Source: CAYSHJ01 sp964589725 (lineage in GTDB: Bacteria; Planctomycetota; Planctomycetia; Planctomycetales; Planctomycetaceae). From it: DNA of 7,914 bases. The notes beneath the pieces are model-generated. The model was not told the origin of the DNA. It did not search any database and saw only the letters and a program-made list of their open reading frames with translations. Where the stretch lies: contig CAZPUJ010000264.1 of the NCBI GenBank assembly GCA_964589725.1, forward strand, positions 1 through 7,914, written 5' to 3'. The stretch's first letter is position 1. Every line of letters begins with the position of its first letter. Made by a program: the position numbers and the translations under genes. Positions 6,399 to 7,914 of the stretch are shown here, in pieces.

Positions 6399-7091
6399 TC
6401 ACCGGTATCCTCGTCGACTCATTTGCAGCGTTTGGAAGTTCTGGAATGTCAGGATCGCGAACAGCACTATCGCCATCATCCAGTCTTCATCGTGATTCAT
6501 TTGCCGATTCGCGGCCCACAGAATGAAGCCCACGGCCACAAGGATCGACAACTTCAACATCAACTCCCAAGCGTCGTGGGCTCGGAATCGGCCGATGACT
6601 TCGCGTGCGATGTGCGCGCCATCCAACGGCCAAATCGGAAGCAGGTTGAGCACGCTCCAGGCCAAATTCATCCAGACCAGACTGCCCAAGAAGAATAGAA
6701 CATACGAGTCGCGTGGCAGTTCACGTCCCCAGGGCGATCGGACTGCCGCTCGCGCGACCAGCCACAGCGCGAAGCCTGCTCCCGGTCCCGCTGCGGCGAT
6801 CAGGATGTTACCTAGCCGCGAGTGCGAAATCGTCGTTGCGTAGCCGCCCAAGAATTCCAGCACGATTTCCGTCCGGCCGCCCAATCGGCGAGTCACTAGC
6901 GCGTGTCCCAGTTCGTGGACGATGATCGACACGAACACGGCCAACACACCGACAAATGTCAGGTCCAAGCGCCCGCCGATCCACGTCACGAACGCCGCTG
7001 TCAGCCAGAACACCGGATGAACTCGCACCGGAACGCCAAACACGGCAAACCGCAGGTCGTAGGGTGTCGGCTGATTCGGCTGACCCAGCAT
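6399..7091 (-). CDS. Site-2-protease-like M50 membrane metalloprotease
   Basis: From ATG at 7091 this is a 230-residue membrane protein. HELGH at 59-63 supplies two zinc ligands (His59, His63) and the catalytic Glu60. NLLPIWPLDGA at 149-159 gives the third ligand, Asp157, in the NxxPxxPLDG motif of the family. Hydrophobic segments surround both motifs, and the N-terminal YDLRFAVFGVPVRVHPVFW is typical of short M50 rhomboid-like S2P homologues. No PDZ or CBS domain is present, so it is a minimal core enzyme. Members cut substrates inside the membrane, and the target here is unknown. The frame stays open upstream to 7256, adding 55 Arg-rich residues. I prefer 7091 because the conserved start region follows at once and the extension has no recognisable character. 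The ribosome binding site is weak (GAGAGA about 10 nt upstream). The gene converges with the enolase-family gene. Confidence 0.88.
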   Translation of the reverse strand: MLGQPNQPTPYDLRFAVFGVPVRVHPVFWLTAAFVTWIGGRLDLTFVGVLAVFVSIIVHELGHALVTRRLGGRTEIVLEFLGGYATTISHSRLGNILIAAAGPGAGFALWLVARAAVRSPWGRELPRDSYVLFFLGSLVWMNLAWSVLNLLPIWPLDGAHIAREVIGRFRAHDAWELMLKLSILVAVGFILWAANRQMNHDEDWMMAIVLFAILTFQNFQTLQMSRRGYR

Positions 7092-7310
7092 CTCGGCAAT
7101 CTCTCGGGAAGTGCGTTGGATGAATGTAGGACCGGACTGTAGTCGCGTCCTCACGCGGAAGCCAACAGACGTTACCCGTGTTCTGACGCACTTTCGTCTT
7201 GCGACGCCAGGGACGGTTGCCATCTCCACCGCCGCCCGTGCATACTCCCGAACCAATATCCTGAGTCATCAACGTTCACGCCGTTCAGCAGGCCAGGTGC
7301 CGCTTACCGT
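7092..7310. promoter_or_regulatory. Divergent intergenic region, probable promoters on both strands
   Basis: This 219-nt gap lies between the start of the - strand protease and the start of the + strand NHL gene, so promoters for both should lie here. I could not pick a convincing -35/-10 pair or operator. The upstream extension of the protease frame (to 7256) covers most of it, so a longer protease is the alternative reading. Confidence 0.4.
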
Positions 7311-7914
7311 ATGTTCACTTCAAGCCCGACGAACCTCCGAGTCGGCCGGTCGCCGTTAGTTTTCGAGCCGCAGGCCGATTGGTTGCGGCGACCGGCCAGC
7401 TTGTCCTGGCTGGAGGTCGCCGCCGTCGCGACAGATTCGCGTGATCGCGTGTTTGTCTTCAATCGCGGCGAGCATCCCATCGCGGTGTTCGACCGTGACG
7501 GCACCTTTCTACATTCGTGGGGTGAAGGACTGTTCGCACGACCGCACGGCATCACGATTGGGCCGGACGATTCGGTCTATTGCACTGATGACTTTGGCCA
7601 CACAGTGCGAAAATTCACTCCGGACGGTCGGCTGTTGCTGACGCTGGGCACCAGCGGCCAACCTTCCGACACCGGTGCAACGAGCCTCGACTTTCGGACG
7701 ATCCGCCGTGCCGGACCGCCGTTTCACTATCCGACCAACGTCGCGCTGTCGCCCGAAGGAGAGATGTACATCTCCGACGGCTACGGAAACGCGCGCATTC
7801 ACAAGTTCACCACCGATGGTCGGCTGCTGTTCTCATGGGGTGAGCCGGGTGGTGAACCGGGTCAGTTTCGCATTCCTCACGGAATCGCCGTCGATCGACA
7901 CGGGACCGTGTACG
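7311..7914 (+). CDS. NHL-repeat beta-propeller protein, 5' part (cut by the window end)
   Basis: The frame from ATG 7311 is open to the right edge and gives 201 residues. It contains successive NHL repeats: about 36-74 (ATDSRDRVFVFNRGEHPIAVFD), 75 onward (FARPHGITIGPDDSVYCTDD), 138 onward (FHYPTNVALSPEGEMYISDG) and 187 onward (RIPHGIAVDRHGTVY). 'PHGI' and 'DGYGNARIHKF' are typical of bacterial proteins related to the propeller of peptidyl-alpha-hydroxyglycine alpha-amidating lyase. Whether lyase activity exists cannot be judged from this part. No signal peptide is visible at this start, and the ribosome binding site is weak (AGG at 7295-7297). The frame is also open upstream of 7311 without a better start. 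The long - strand frame over 7509-7802 is its shadow. The repeat family is certain and the function is not. Confidence 0.85.
   Translation, partial: MFTSSPTNLRVGRSPLVFEPQADWLRRPASLSWLEVAAVATDSRDRVFVFNRGEHPIAVFDRDGTFLHSWGEGLFARPHGITIGPDDSVYCTDDFGHTVRKFTPDGRLLLTLGTSGQPSDTGATSLDFRTIRRAGPPFHYPTNVALSPEGEMYISDGYGNARIHKFTTDGRLLFSWGEPGGEPGQFRIPHGIAVDRHGTVY

Noticed and set aside
1..7914. CRISPR array, tRNA, rRNA or transposase gene
   Set aside because: No regularly spaced direct repeats, no tRNA-like or rRNA-like stretch and no transposase motif was seen on either strand.

Overview
The window is GC-rich bacterial DNA, roughly 60-67% GC in the genes sampled. It looks planctomycete-like. The reasons are a secreted protein fusing a LamG/DUF1080-type domain to a YVTN beta-propeller, an NHL-repeat protein, weak or absent Shine-Dalgarno sequences at several starts, and spacers filled with short palindromic repeats. 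This assignment is an inference from style, not from a marker gene.

Positions 1-4436 (+ strand) hold a chromate-resistance module. In order it contains the 3' end of a ChrB N-terminal-domain protein (stop at 314), a secreted LamG plus YVTN propeller protein (350-2008), a Tat-exported Fe/Mn superoxide dismutase of the ChrC type (2106-2828), and a two-domain ChrA chromate transporter (3051-4436). ChrB, a ChrC superoxide dismutase and ChrA are known companions in chr operons. The propeller protein is not one of the classical members, and the dismutase carries an export signal. ChrA would pump chromate out, the dismutase would remove superoxide outside the cytoplasm, and the propeller protein may act in the same outer compartment. 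That last point is inference. Two gaps in the module contain strong inverted repeats, including a perfect 29-bp pair at 2898-2969.

Positions 4437-4801 form a lower-GC spacer (about 54%) with no convincing gene. An enolase-superfamily protein of the muconate-lactonizing type follows (4802-6154, +). A 244-bp convergent spacer then carries a 16-bp perfect inverted repeat and other small repeats.

A site-2-protease-like M50 membrane metalloprotease lies on the minus strand (6399-7091). It is divergent from an NHL-repeat protein that starts at 7311 and runs off the right end. The genes after 4436 show no obvious link to chromate.
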